Source: Ignavibacteriaceae bacterium (GTDB lineage Bacteria > Bacteroidota > Ignavibacteria > Ignavibacteriales > Ignavibacteriaceae). Taken from it: a DNA stretch of 64,000 nucleotides. The stretch covers positions 62,001-126,000 of the forward strand of contig JALNZG010000006.1 in the NCBI GenBank assembly GCA_023229425.1, written 5' to 3'. Shown piece after piece: positions 35,063-43,659 of the stretch. Each line of letters starts with the position of its first letter. Position 1 is the stretch's first letter. A model generated the notes under the pieces. That model did no database searches. It was given only the letters and a program-made list of their open reading frames with translations, and had not been told where the DNA came from. The translations under genes were made by a program, and so were the position numbers.

Positions 35063-37408
35063 ATGATAATATCGAACCTTCACTTGCTAACCGGATTAAA
35101 TGAGTTACAAAATTCTGTTGCGCATAATATCTCAGAGTTCCCGAACAAACTTTGCGAATTTATTGCGAATGAATTTCAACTTCAATCAGCAATTCTTTTT
35201 AAGATTAACAACAATAATAAGTTAGTCTTTCAGGGAAAGTCCCCTTCCGCACGGAAATCTTTTTTGCCAAATGCCTTATATGAATGCTCCTCGTGCAAGA
35301 TTCATCAAAATGATTTTGCAAAAGTTTTATTTAACGCGGATGTAAATTGTGAGATCCAATCAACCGATTTTGTGATTTACGAAAGCTGTATTTCGATAAA
35401 AGTCTCTTCAGAAAAATATCTTTTAAAAGTTTCGCAAAAAACCCCATTCACTCAAGGCGATAGAGAATTTTTAGAACAATTTGGCGAATTTCTTATTCCA
35501 TATCTCCAAACTGTATCCGGAGCTGTTATTGAACCGGAGTTTAATTTAAGTAAAATTGTTGCCGAATTAGCAAACGAATTTCGCACTCCGACAAACAGCA
35601 TTATCGGATTTTCTTCTTTATTAAATGACGACAAGCTCACTTCCAACCAAGCGGATTATGTATTAACCATCAGAGATAATGCACAAAAACTCCTTTCACT
35701 CTTAAACGATCTAATTGATTTTGCACGGGTGGACGGCGGCGGAGTAACTCAAACTCCAAGCGAAATAAATTTCAAAAATGTTGTTACTGAGATTTTAAAT
35801 CAGCAATCTGATAAATTAAAAAATACCGGGTTTACATTCGTTTCCTCAATAGCAAACGACTTAGCGGCGATTATTAAAATTGATCATCAGAAATTACGGC
35901 TTGTGCTTACAAATTTTTTATCTTATCTGCTTTATCATTCGGTAAGCGGGGAAGTAACCGTTACCGCTAATCTTTTAGATAAAAAACATGTTGCGATCAA
36001 TATTTCAAATAAAACCGCTTCTATGCCGGATAGAAGTTCTCTTCCTAAAGCATTAGATATTTCCGCTCAAAAGCAATATAGTTTTACTGCTTTAAGTTAT
36101 ATGCTTGCCAGAAAGTATGTTGAATTAATGCAGGGAACCGTTGAGGCAGCTTCAAATAGGGATAGAGGAACGAACATCCGCTTTATTCTTCCGATCAATG
36201 AAGTTAATGATATTGAAGCTAAGATTTCTATTCTTCCCAAGGCATCGGAAGGAAAGAATAAAGTATTAGTAATTGAAGATGATTATGCCACTTCAAAACT
36301 CCTAGCCAACTATCTTAATAAATGGGGATATGAACCGGTAATTGTTAATGCCGGATTAAAAGCGCTTGAATATCTGGAACGTGAACAAGTGCTTGCTATT
36401 ATTACCGACATTATACTTCCGGATATTAACGGTTTGGAATTGCTTAAGAAAATCCGGGAAAATAAATCCACTAAATTTATTCCGATAATTGTTTGTTCGG
36501 TTGAAGCCGAACAGCAAAAAGCTTTTTTAATGGGAGCTGTTGAGTACTTTGTTAAACCGATCAAGTACAAAGATTTAGTTGAAGTCTTAACAAGTTACAA
36601 ACTGAAAAAAGATTCAAACATTCTTTGTGTTGATGATGATGTTCCGACATTGAATTTAGTGAAAGAGGCAATATCGTCTGTCGGCTATAACCCTATTGCC
36701 CTTTCTCAGTCCTCTAAAGTTATCGAGACTATAAAAGACATCCCTCTTGACCTGGCGATCATTGATCTCGATATGCCTGAGATCAACGGGTTTGATTTGA
36801 TCAAGCTTATAAAATCAAATCCAAAGTACACTAATCTTCCGATTATGATTTATACCGGGAAAGAAAATTATGAGGAAGATCTAAAGAAAATTGATGGGTT
36901 GTTTACTGAACTGCTTGACAAACGAAGTACTAATATTGAAGATTTAGCAAGCACTGTAAACGCAATGATCAACCGCTATGACGAACCTACTACACCTGAA
37001 GAAGCGGCAAAACAAATCGATGTACCGAAAATTCTTTTGGTGGAAGATTACAAACATTCCCAAATAATTGTTACCCGTTTGTTAAAAAAGAATAATTTTA
37101 CATCGGTGGTGGTGGTTGAGAACGGTGCCGAAGCAGTTGACCAGGTTGGCAAGCAAAAATTCGATCTCATTCTAATGGATATGCAGATGCCTGTTATGAA
37201 CGGATTTGAAGCTACAGAAAAAATCAGAATGATGTTGGACTATAAAGAAATTCCGATTATCGCTCTTACTGCCTTTGCTATGAAAGGTGATAAAGAGAAA
37301 TGTTTGGAATCAGGCGCGACCGATTATATTCCAAAACCAATTGACAGCCAGGAATTTGTTGAGAAAGTAAAGTTTTACACTTCCGATAAATTTATTAAAA
37401 GAGCATAG
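35063..37408 (+). CDS. Degenerate hybrid histidine kinase with GAF-like and three receiver domains
   Basis: A 781-residue multi-domain signalling protein. Residues 1-155 resemble a GAF sensor. Residues 165-380 align with HisKA and HATPase domains, but the phosphoacceptor His is Asn171 (LANEFRTPTNSIIGF) and the N box and G boxes are eroded (LTNFLSYLLYHS; ALSYMLARKYVELM). Three receiver domains follow with intact phosphorylatable Asp: D449, D568 and D706. The third also keeps LTAFAM and IPKPI. No HPt domain is visible. The protein therefore probably acts as a phosphate sink or scaffold fed by another kinase rather than as an autokinase. It is monocistronic. Confidence 0.88.
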   Translation: MIISNLHLLTGLNELQNSVAHNISEFPNKLCEFIANEFQLQSAILFKINNNNKLVFQGKSPSARKSFLPNALYECSSCKIHQNDFAKVLFNADVNCEIQSTDFVIYESCISIKVSSEKYLLKVSQKTPFTQGDREFLEQFGEFLIPYLQTVSGAVIEPEFNLSKIVAELANEFRTPTNSIIGFSSLLNDDKLTSNQADYVLTIRDNAQKLLSLLNDLIDFARVDGGGVTQTPSEINFKNVVTEILNQQSDKLKNTGFTFVSSIANDLAAIIKIDHQKLRLVLTNFLSYLLYHSVSGEVTVTANLLDKKHVAINISNKTASMPDRSSLPKALDISAQKQYSFTALSYMLARKYVELMQGTVEAASNRDRGTNIRFILPINEVNDIEAKISILPKASEGKNKVLVIEDDYATSKLLANYLNKWGYEPVIVNAGLKALEYLEREQVLAIITDIILPDINGLELLKKIRENKSTKFIPIIVCSVEAEQQKAFLMGAVEYFVKPIKYKDLVEVLTSYKLKKDSNILCVDDDVPTLNLVKEAISSVGYNPIALSQSSKVIETIKDIPLDLAIIDLDMPEINGFDLIKLIKSNPKYTNLPIMIYTGKENYEEDLKKIDGLFTELLDKRSTNIEDLASTVNAMINRYDEPTTPEEAAKQIDVPKILLVEDYKHSQIIVTRLLKKNNFTSVVVVENGAEAVDQVGKQKFDLILMDMQMPVMNGFEATEKIRMMLDYKEIPIIALTAFAMKGDKEKCLESGATDYIPKPIDSQEFVEKVKFYTSDKFIKRA

Positions 37409-37471
37409 CGCGACAAGTTTCAAGTAAAAAGAAGAGAGTAAAAAGTCCGCTGGATAGTATCTTGTAATAGG

Positions 37472-37595
37472 GTGTATGTTATACAGAATTTTCAAGTATT
37501 AAAGTTGATAAAACGGCAAAAAATAAAGTTTCAGTTAAAATATAGTACGCAGACTGCCATGTGTACTATACGGAATTTTGGCAGTATAATTAATA
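37472..37595. repeat. Imperfect direct repeat with nested inverted repeats upstream of the cassette
   Basis: Two related stretches begin at 37472 and 37561 and share GTGTA..TATAC.GAATTTT..AGTAT. The second lies in a 10-bp inverted repeat (TATAGTACGC at 37541-37550 against GTGTACTATA, one wobble), overlapped by ACTGCC/GGCAGT arms at 37553-37558 and 37580-37585. No gene is present between 37409 and 37596. Confidence 0.5.
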
Positions 37596-37596
37596 G

Positions 37597-37913
37597 TTAG
37601 GCAAAAGAACTTTCCCCATCGAACATGAATAATAAATCTCCAAAGCGGGCGGCCAGGTTCAATGCCGGTTGGTTGCTGGTCGGAATGACGCTCGGCATTA
37701 TTGGCGGCGTGGCTATGAAAAACCTACCGGTCGGCATCAGTATGGGCATCTTCATTGGTGTGGCTTTCGGCTTCGCGATACCAAAGAGGCGTAGGTGACT
37801 GCTGCGAGACAAAGGCCTAACTAAGCGGTTGCACCCGACGCGGACCGCTGCTTTCATGCATCGCAAGGTTTACACTTCTTCGCGCGCGGTCCGCGCGGGT
37901 GAACCGCAGGCCG
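37597..37913 (+). mobile_element. Solitary integron gene cassette (317 bp)
   Basis: A short insertion bounded by two copies of the core site GTTAGGC (37596-37602 and 37913-37919), with recombination expected between G and TT. The excised circle would hold one small ORF (37625-37798) and an attC site at its 3' end, the defining layout of an integron cassette. The segment is visibly GC-richer than its surroundings and uses codons (cgg, gcg, ggc, ctg) rare in neighbouring genes. No intI gene or second cassette is within the window, so it is stranded. The call is from structure alone. Confidence 0.78.
37625..37798 (+). CDS. 57-aa two-helix membrane protein, cassette-encoded
   Basis: An ATG at 37625 opens a 57-codon frame ending in TGA at 37798. 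The product starts MNNKSPKRAARFNAGW (basic), then has two short hydrophobic glycine-rich segments, LLVGMTLGIIGGVAM and VGISMGIFIGVAFGFAI, and ends PKRRR. That gives a hairpin topology with both termini cytoplasmic. Codon usage is GC-rich and unlike the flanking genes. It is the only forward ORF in the integron cassette, 23 bp inside its left boundary and 16 bp before the attC. No known family is recognised. Small membrane proteins of this kind are frequent cassette cargo. Confidence 0.7.
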   Translation: MNNKSPKRAARFNAGWLLVGMTLGIIGGVAMKNLPVGISMGIFIGVAFGFAIPKRRR

Positions 37914-37919
37914 TTAGGC
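37815..37919 (+). other. attC recombination site of the integron cassette
   Basis: The outer core sites are GCCTAAC (37815-37821, RYYYAAC) and GTTAGGC (37913-37919, GTTRRRY). Inside, the arms GCGGTT/AACCGC, CACCCG/CGGGTG and CGCGGACCGC/GCGGTCCGCG pair in order, leaving G37831 and A37838 unpaired, as expected for extrahelical bases. A variable loop of about 37 nt completes a 105-bp foldable attC. The core sequences and arm order match integron attC architecture in detail. Confidence 0.82.
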
Positions 37920-38018
37920 GGCTTAAAAACTACACCGTTATTTTCTCTACTAATTTAAGATGATCGTCTATAAATATCTTAATCTTTGCTTAATTTTGAG
38001 AAAAGGAAATAAAATTAA

Positions 38019-38318
38019 ATGAAAAAATATTCTTCTAGTGAAATTATTGAAATACTCAAAGGTCATAGAGCATTATTAAAAAAATATAGTGTTATAAGAA
38101 TTGGATTATTCGGTTCATTTTCAAGAAACGAAGCAACTAAGATAAGCGATATTGATTTGCTCGTTGACTTTGAGGATAAATCTTTTGACAATTTTATTGA
38201 TTTAGCTTTTGAGTTAGAGAATATTTTCGGTAGAAAAGTTGATCTTCTTACAGAAAAAGGGATAAGTCCTTATATCTTTCCATTAATTAAAAACAAGATC
38301 CTTTGGTATGAAGCATAA
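38019..38318 (+). CDS. MNT-type minimal nucleotidyltransferase (orphan antitoxin-like)
   Basis: A 99-residue nucleotidyltransferase of the MNT/MntA group. The motif GSFSRNEATKISDIDLLVD satisfies GSx10DxD, with a third Asp in KVDLLTE near residue 82. MNT proteins usually pair with a HEPN RNase toxin and neutralise it by AMPylation. Here the neighbours are the integron cassette on the left and gltX 33 bp on the right, with no HEPN ORF in either direction, so it is an orphan. It has no signal peptide. A stand-alone role or loss of the toxin are both possible. Confidence 0.85.
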   Translation: MKKYSSSEIIEILKGHRALLKKYSVIRIGLFGSFSRNEATKISDIDLLVDFEDKSFDNFIDLAFELENIFGRKVDLLTEKGISPYIFPLIKNKILWYEA

Positions 38319-38351
38319 TCTTATTTATCTAAAACACAATAGAGTTTAATA

Positions 38352-39809
38352 ATGATTAGTGAAAATCCAAGAGTCAGGTTTGCGCCAAGTCCAACAGGAT
38401 ACTTGCACGTTGGCGGTCTCCGTACTGCACTTTATAATTATCTTTTTGCAAAAAAAAATAACGGCGCTTTTATTCTTCGCATAGAAGATACGGACAGAAC
38501 ACGTCTTGTTGAAGGAGCCGTTGAAAATCTAATCACTACATTGAAGTGGGCAGGGCTTGATTATGACGAAGGTCCGGGAAAAGACGGTGGATTTGGTCCG
38601 TATGTTCAATCCGAACGATTAGACATTTATAAAAAATATACCGACGAACTCGTCCGACAAAAAAAAGCTTACTACTGTTTTTGCACTTCAGACAGATTAA
38701 AACAACTCCGCGACGAACAGCAAAAAACCAGTGTACAATCAAAATACGATAAGCATTGCCTTCATATAAATGAAACTGAAATAAGTGAAAAACTTAAAAA
38801 CAATGAGCCTTACGTTATCCGCTTAAATGTTCAACCGGATGAAATGATCCGTATTGATGATATCATCCGGGGTGAAGTTATTTTTAACAGCAATGTGGTT
38901 GACGATCAGATTTTATTAAAGAGCGACGGCTATCCAACGTATCATCTTGCAAATGTTGTTGATGATCATTTGATGAAAATTACCCACGTAATTCGTGGAG
39001 AGGAATGGCTTTCATCAACACCGAAACATATTTTGCTTTATAAATATTTCGGCTGGGAAATTCCGAAATTTGCGCATCTCCCTCTTTTGTTAAATCCGGA
39101 TAAATCTAAATTAAGTAAACGGCAAGGCGATGTGGCGGTGGAAGATTACCGCGCAAAAGGTTATTTGAAAGAAGCGCTCGTTAATTTTGTTGCTCTTCTC
39201 GGCTGGAGCGCAGGAGACGATAGAGAGTTTTATTACCTTGATGAATTGTGTGAATCATTTTCATTAGAACGGGTAAATAAAGCCGGGGCGGTTTTTAATA
39301 TCGAAAAACTTCAATCCATGAATTTCGCTCATCTTCAAAAAAAGAGTGATGAAGAATTCTTGAAATTGTTGAAGGAAGAACTTGCAGTTTCATCTTTTAA
39401 TAACCATTCGTTAAACGACGAAAAGTTATTGCTCATAATTCATTCGATGAAGGAGCGGATAAATTTTGTTAAAGAAATTATTCTCAACGGAAGTTATTTC
39501 CTAACCCGACCGCAATCCTATGATCTTGAAGCGATAAAAAAACATTGGACACATGAAAGTGCACAACTTCTTCAAAAATTTGCTAAAACCATTCATGATA
39601 TTGAAAATCCCTTAAAAGAAGATTATGAAAATGTTTTACACAAAGTTGCCGAAGAAGCGGGAGTAAAAAATGCAGCAATTATCCACCCGCTTCGTTTAGC
39701 GGTTTCTGGAGTTAGCGGCGGTCCGGGATTGTTCGATATTCTCTTCATTCTCGGCAAAGAAGAAACGATTGATCGAATAAATATCGCTAAAGAATTAGTA
39801 AAAGTTTGA
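38352..39809 (+). CDS. gltX: Glutamyl-tRNA synthetase
   Basis: A 485-residue class I aminoacyl-tRNA synthetase charging tRNA-Glu. The HIGH-type motif is PSPTGYLHVGGLRTALYNY at residues 10-28, and KMSKS appears as SKLSKRQGD near residue 255. The LRIEDTDRTR and VIRGEEWLSSTPKHILLY blocks are standard. The C-terminal anticodon-binding helices end with HPLRLAVSGVSGGPGLFDIL. Length is normal (about 485). A separate glnS is also present at 41894, so this enzyme need not misacylate tRNA-Gln. Confidence 0.96.
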   Translation: MISENPRVRFAPSPTGYLHVGGLRTALYNYLFAKKNNGAFILRIEDTDRTRLVEGAVENLITTLKWAGLDYDEGPGKDGGFGPYVQSERLDIYKKYTDELVRQKKAYYCFCTSDRLKQLRDEQQKTSVQSKYDKHCLHINETEISEKLKNNEPYVIRLNVQPDEMIRIDDIIRGEVIFNSNVVDDQILLKSDGYPTYHLANVVDDHLMKITHVIRGEEWLSSTPKHILLYKYFGWEIPKFAHLPLLLNPDKSKLSKRQGDVAVEDYRAKGYLKEALVNFVALLGWSAGDDREFYYLDELCESFSLERVNKAGAVFNIEKLQSMNFAHLQKKSDEEFLKLLKEELAVSSFNNHSLNDEKLLLIIHSMKERINFVKEIILNGSYFLTRPQSYDLEAIKKHWTHESAQLLQKFAKTIHDIENPLKEDYENVLHKVAEEAGVKNAAIIHPLRLAVSGVSGGPGLFDILFILGKEETIDRINIAKELVKV

Positions 39810-40017
39810 TTTTAACTCTATTTCAGCTTTTCCCTTATTATGAAATGATAAGAAATTCGATTATTTTAGCACACGGAATTATTTCTACTTATTAGGATTT
39901 GTTTATTATCTACTTTTTGTCCTCCCTTTTATCGTTTCTAGAGAACACAAGAGCTATTCTTCATAGGTTGAAATTCAATTCATGGCATAATATCAACCAG
40001 ATGAAAGTACACATTAC

Positions 40018-41802
40018 ATGACCACTTCCTTTAATGAATTAGGACTCTCCGACGAAATGCTTCAAGCTATTAAGATGAAGGGATTTGAAGAACCGACTGA
40101 AATTCAGAGCAAAATAATCCCGTTAATTCTTCAATCTGAGAGCGACTTAATAGGACAAGCACAAACCGGCACCGGAAAAACTGCAGCGTTTGCATTACCC
40201 ATAATAGATAAATTAGCAACCAAATCCAGTCATCTCCAAGTTTTAGTCCTCGTTCCTACACGTGAACTTGCTATTCAGGTTGCGGAGGAGTTTAACTCTC
40301 TTCGTGGACATAAAAATATTCACGTCGCCCCTATTTATGGCGGACAGTCCTACGATATTCAATTAAGAAGACTGAAAAAAGGAGTTGATGTTATTGTTGG
40401 AACTCCCGGAAGAGTTATGGATTTATTGAAGAGAAAGATTTTTTCTCTTGGTAAACTTTCTTTTGTGGTTTTAGATGAAGCCGATGAAATGCTCAATATG
40501 GGATTCATTGATGACATTGAAGAAATATTAAGCGGAGCTAACTCGGAGCGAAGAACATTCTTATTCTCAGCTACAATGCCGGATCGAATTTCAACCCTGG
40601 CAAAAAAATATATGAAAAACCGCGAAATTGTGAAAGCAAAAAATGCGGGACAAACTATTACATTAACCGATCAGATTTATTTTGAAGTCCGCGAATCTGA
40701 CAAACTTGAAGCTCTCTGCCGCATTATTGACACAACAAATGAATTTTACGGAATTGTCTTTTGCAGAACTAAAAATGATGTCGATTTCATTACTTCAAAA
40801 TTACATGACCGCGATTATGACACGGAAGGATTACACGGAGATATTTCTCAAGCCCAGCGGGAAAAAATCTTAAATAAGTTTAAAAAGAAAAAGACGAACG
40901 TGCTTGTTGCAACCGATGTTGCCGCACGCGGTTTGGATATCGACGACCTTACACACGTAATTAATTTTGCGTTACCTCAAGACCCTGAGGCTTATCTGCA
41001 CCGCATCGGAAGAACAGGAAGGGCCGGAAAAGAAGGAACTGCGATTACTTTCGTTTCACCTGAAGAATATAGAAAATTGATGTTCATTAAAAACATTACA
41101 AAGACTGATATCCGAAAAGGACGTATCCCACAAGTAAAAGAAGTGATCAATTTCAAAAAAGAGAAAATTGCCTTAGAAATTAAAAATCTTATTACTAAAG
41201 GTGTTGATACAAACTACGTTACTCTTGCCAAAGACTTGCTTGAGAATAACACACCTGAAGAAATTACTTCCGCATTGATTCAATATGCTTTTCAAAATTC
41301 TCTTGAAGAAGGAAGTTATGCAAACGTACAGGACTTCTTTGAATCAAAGAGGCAATCCGGAAACTTTGAATCAAAAAGTAGCAGCTCTAGAGGAAGACAA
41401 GAATCAAGAGGCGGTAGAGGAAGAGAAGATAAACCACGAGACGGCAGAAGAAGAGAAGAGAACCCTAGAGGCGATGGTAGAAGAAGAGAAGAGAGTCCCA
41501 GAGGAGAAAGCAGAGGAAGAGAAGATGGTTACAGAGGAGAAGGTAGAGAAAGAGGTGACAAAGGTCAGGAAAGATTATTTATTGCCGTTGGGAAAAAAGA
41601 CGGTTTAAGCCCAAAAAAATTAGTCGACATGCTTATGCAAAAAACTAATATTGAATCACGCAGAATTGATGCGGTTCAAGTAATGGACACGTATTCATTC
41701 TTTTCCGTTTCCCCGCGCGATGCAGAAGTTGTCTTAGAAAAATTAAATTCAAAAAAGAAGGGCGACCGCACCGTTGTTGAACGCGCAAAACCTTCAAAAT
41801 AA
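40018..41802 (+). CDS. DEAD-box RNA helicase with arginine/glycine-rich linker and DbpA-type RNA-binding domain
   Basis: A 594-residue ATP-dependent RNA helicase. Q motif and motif I (AQTGTGKTAAF near 46), motif II DEADEML, motif III SAT, and motif VI HRIGRTGRAGKEG are intact. Residues 455-517 form an R/G/E-rich disordered segment with repeated GRRREE and GRGRED units. Residues 518-590 (RLFIAVGKKDGLSPKKLVDML) match the DbpA RNA-binding domain that recognises structured rRNA. This combination fits CsdA/DeaD-like helicases acting in ribosome assembly and cold adaptation. The preceding 208-bp spacer holds no gene and may be a regulated leader. A terminator follows. Confidence 0.93.
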   Translation: MTTSFNELGLSDEMLQAIKMKGFEEPTEIQSKIIPLILQSESDLIGQAQTGTGKTAAFALPIIDKLATKSSHLQVLVLVPTRELAIQVAEEFNSLRGHKNIHVAPIYGGQSYDIQLRRLKKGVDVIVGTPGRVMDLLKRKIFSLGKLSFVVLDEADEMLNMGFIDDIEEILSGANSERRTFLFSATMPDRISTLAKKYMKNREIVKAKNAGQTITLTDQIYFEVRESDKLEALCRIIDTTNEFYGIVFCRTKNDVDFITSKLHDRDYDTEGLHGDISQAQREKILNKFKKKKTNVLVATDVAARGLDIDDLTHVINFALPQDPEAYLHRIGRTGRAGKEGTAITFVSPEEYRKLMFIKNITKTDIRKGRIPQVKEVINFKKEKIALEIKNLITKGVDTNYVTLAKDLLENNTPEEITSALIQYAFQNSLEEGSYANVQDFFESKRQSGNFESKSSSSRGRQESRGGRGREDKPRDGRRREENPRGDGRRREESPRGESRGREDGYRGEGRERGDKGQERLFIAVGKKDGLSPKKLVDMLMQKTNIESRRIDAVQVMDTYSFFSVSPRDAEVVLEKLNSKKKGDRTVVERAKPSK

Positions 41803-41817
41803 AAAATAATTAATTTT

Positions 41818-41851
41818 AAAAAGACCCGGGATTTTCGTTTCGGGTTTTTTT
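41818..41851 (+). terminator. Rho-independent terminator after the helicase gene
   Basis: The stem ACCCG/CGGGT, extended by A-T and G-T pairs, has a 12-nt loop (GGATTTTCGTTT) and a T-run of seven on the plus strand. It lies 20-50 bp after the helicase stop. Confidence 0.75.
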
Positions 41852-41893
41852 GTTTTAAATTTCTGTAAATTTGTAACAAAAAATAGAAACCCT

Positions 41894-43585
41894 ATGAGTG
41901 AACAACACAACACCGGACTACCGTCTGAATCCACAAAGAAAAAAAATTTCATCTATGAAATCATTAATGAAGATTTAGAAACTAATAAATGGAATGGCAA
42001 CATTCATACACGCTTCCCACCGGAACCAAACGGTTATCTTCACATCGGGCATGCAAAATCGATTTGCCTTAATTACGGTATTGCAAAAGATTTCCAAGGA
42101 AAATTCAATCTCCGTTTTGATGACACAAATCCCAGCAAAGAAGAACAGGAATATGTTGATTCAATTATTGAAGATGCAAAATGGCTTGGCGTTGAGTTTG
42201 AGGATAGATTGTTTTTTGCGTCAGATTATTTTGAGCAGATGTATCAGTTTGCCATCGGGTTGATTAAAAAAGGAAAAGCTTACGTCTGCGATTTAAATGC
42301 CGATGAAATCCGAGCAACGCGCGGAACCTTAACCGAGCCGGGAGAAGAAAGCGCTGACCGTAGCAGAAGTATTGAAGAAAATCTTGATCTATTCCAACAC
42401 ATGCGCAATGGAGAATTTAAGAACGGTGAAAAAACTTTGCGCGCAAAAATTGATATGGCTTCTCCAAACATCAATTTGCGCGATCCAATCATGTACCGCA
42501 TTGTTCATGAAACTCACCAGCGTCAGGGAAATGCATGGTGCATCTATCCTACGTATGATTGGGCGCATGGATTGGAAGATTCAATTGAAAAGATTACCCA
42601 TTCAATTTGTACTCTGGAATTTGAAAACCACCGCCCCCTTTATGATTGGTTTTTAAATGAACTTGGGATTTATCATCCCCAACAAATAGAGTTTGCCAGG
42701 TTGAATTTAAATTACACGGTTATGAGCAAAAGAAAACTGCTTCAACTTGTCAAAGAAAATTATGTTGATGGCTGGGATGATCCGCGAATGCCAACCATTT
42801 CCGGTTTACGCAGAAGAGGATATTCTTCCGAAGCATTGAGAGATTTTGCTGAAACTGTTGGGGTGGCGAAAAGAGATGCTTTGACAGATATTTCTCTGCT
42901 TGAATTTTCAATACGGAATGATTTGAATAAACGCGCACAACGGGTAATGGCTGTGCTGCGTCCGTTAAAAATTGTTTTAACAAATTATCCGGAAGATAAA
43001 GTTGAAGAGTTAGAAGCGGTAAATAATCCCGAAGACGCTGCAATGGGAAAGAGAAATATTCCTTTTTCGCGTGAATTATTTATTGAGCAAACAGATTTTA
43101 TAGAAAATCCACCAAAAGGATTTCACCGGCTTGTTCCCGGCGGCGAAGTGCGATTGCGTTATGCTTACATCATCAAATGCGATAAAGTTATAAAAAATGA
43201 AAACGGCGAAGTTGTTGAATTGCGCTGCTCATTTGACCCGGAAACAAAAAGCGGAACCGGAACGAGCGCTAAAAAAGTTAAAGGAACAATTCATTGGGTT
43301 TCGGCATTGCAAGCTGTTCCCGTTGAAGTGAGACTGTACGATAGACTTTTTACAATTGAAAATCTGGCTTCGGATGAGAACTGGTTAAATTTCCTGAATC
43401 CTCATTCTCTTGAAATTATTGATGATGCTCTTGTTGAACCGTCTTTACAGAACGCAAAAATCGGAGAGCATATTCAATTTGAGAGGAACGGATACTTTTG
43501 TCTTGATTCAAAATTTTCTACTCAAGAAAAATTAGTGTTTAACAGAACCGTTACTTTAAAAGATAGCTGGACTTCAAAAAAGTAA
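41894..43585 (+). CDS. glnS: Glutaminyl-tRNA synthetase
   Basis: A 563-residue class I synthetase charging tRNA-Gln directly. The signature PPEPNGYLHIGHAKSICLNY near residue 40 and VMSKRKLLQLV (KMSKS-like) near 275 identify it, together with LRFDDTNPSKEEQEYVDSI and TYDWAHGLEDSIEKITHS. The C-terminal beta-barrel anticodon domains (RLVPGGEVRLRYAYII) are complete. The length of 563 is close to E. coli GlnS (554). It follows the helicase terminator by 43 bp and probably has its own promoter. Confidence 0.96.
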   Translation: MSEQHNTGLPSESTKKKNFIYEIINEDLETNKWNGNIHTRFPPEPNGYLHIGHAKSICLNYGIAKDFQGKFNLRFDDTNPSKEEQEYVDSIIEDAKWLGVEFEDRLFFASDYFEQMYQFAIGLIKKGKAYVCDLNADEIRATRGTLTEPGEESADRSRSIEENLDLFQHMRNGEFKNGEKTLRAKIDMASPNINLRDPIMYRIVHETHQRQGNAWCIYPTYDWAHGLEDSIEKITHSICTLEFENHRPLYDWFLNELGIYHPQQIEFARLNLNYTVMSKRKLLQLVKENYVDGWDDPRMPTISGLRRRGYSSEALRDFAETVGVAKRDALTDISLLEFSIRNDLNKRAQRVMAVLRPLKIVLTNYPEDKVEELEAVNNPEDAAMGKRNIPFSRELFIEQTDFIENPPKGFHRLVPGGEVRLRYAYIIKCDKVIKNENGEVVELRCSFDPETKSGTGTSAKKVKGTIHWVSALQAVPVEVRLYDRLFTIENLASDENWLNFLNPHSLEIIDDALVEPSLQNAKIGEHIQFERNGYFCLDSKFSTQEKLVFNRTVTLKDSWTSKK

Positions 43586-43659
43586 AATATAAAAGTTGGT
43601 TATTGCACATTAGTCATAGAAGCACGTCCGCCCCCATTTTGGCAATATTTGATGTGTAG

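Noticed and set aside
37409..37596. A second attC upstream of the first GTTAGGC
   Set aside because: No RYYYAAC partner was found in this interval, so only a core site is present.
37597..37866. An 89-codon minus-strand reading frame over the cassette
   Set aside because: It runs antisense to the 57-codon ORF and through the attC, so it arises from the GC-rich palindromic sequence rather than a gene.
41371..41570. Low-complexity purine-rich DNA with overlapping reading frames
   Set aside because: It is the R/G/E-rich linker of the helicase; the other frame is a composition shadow.
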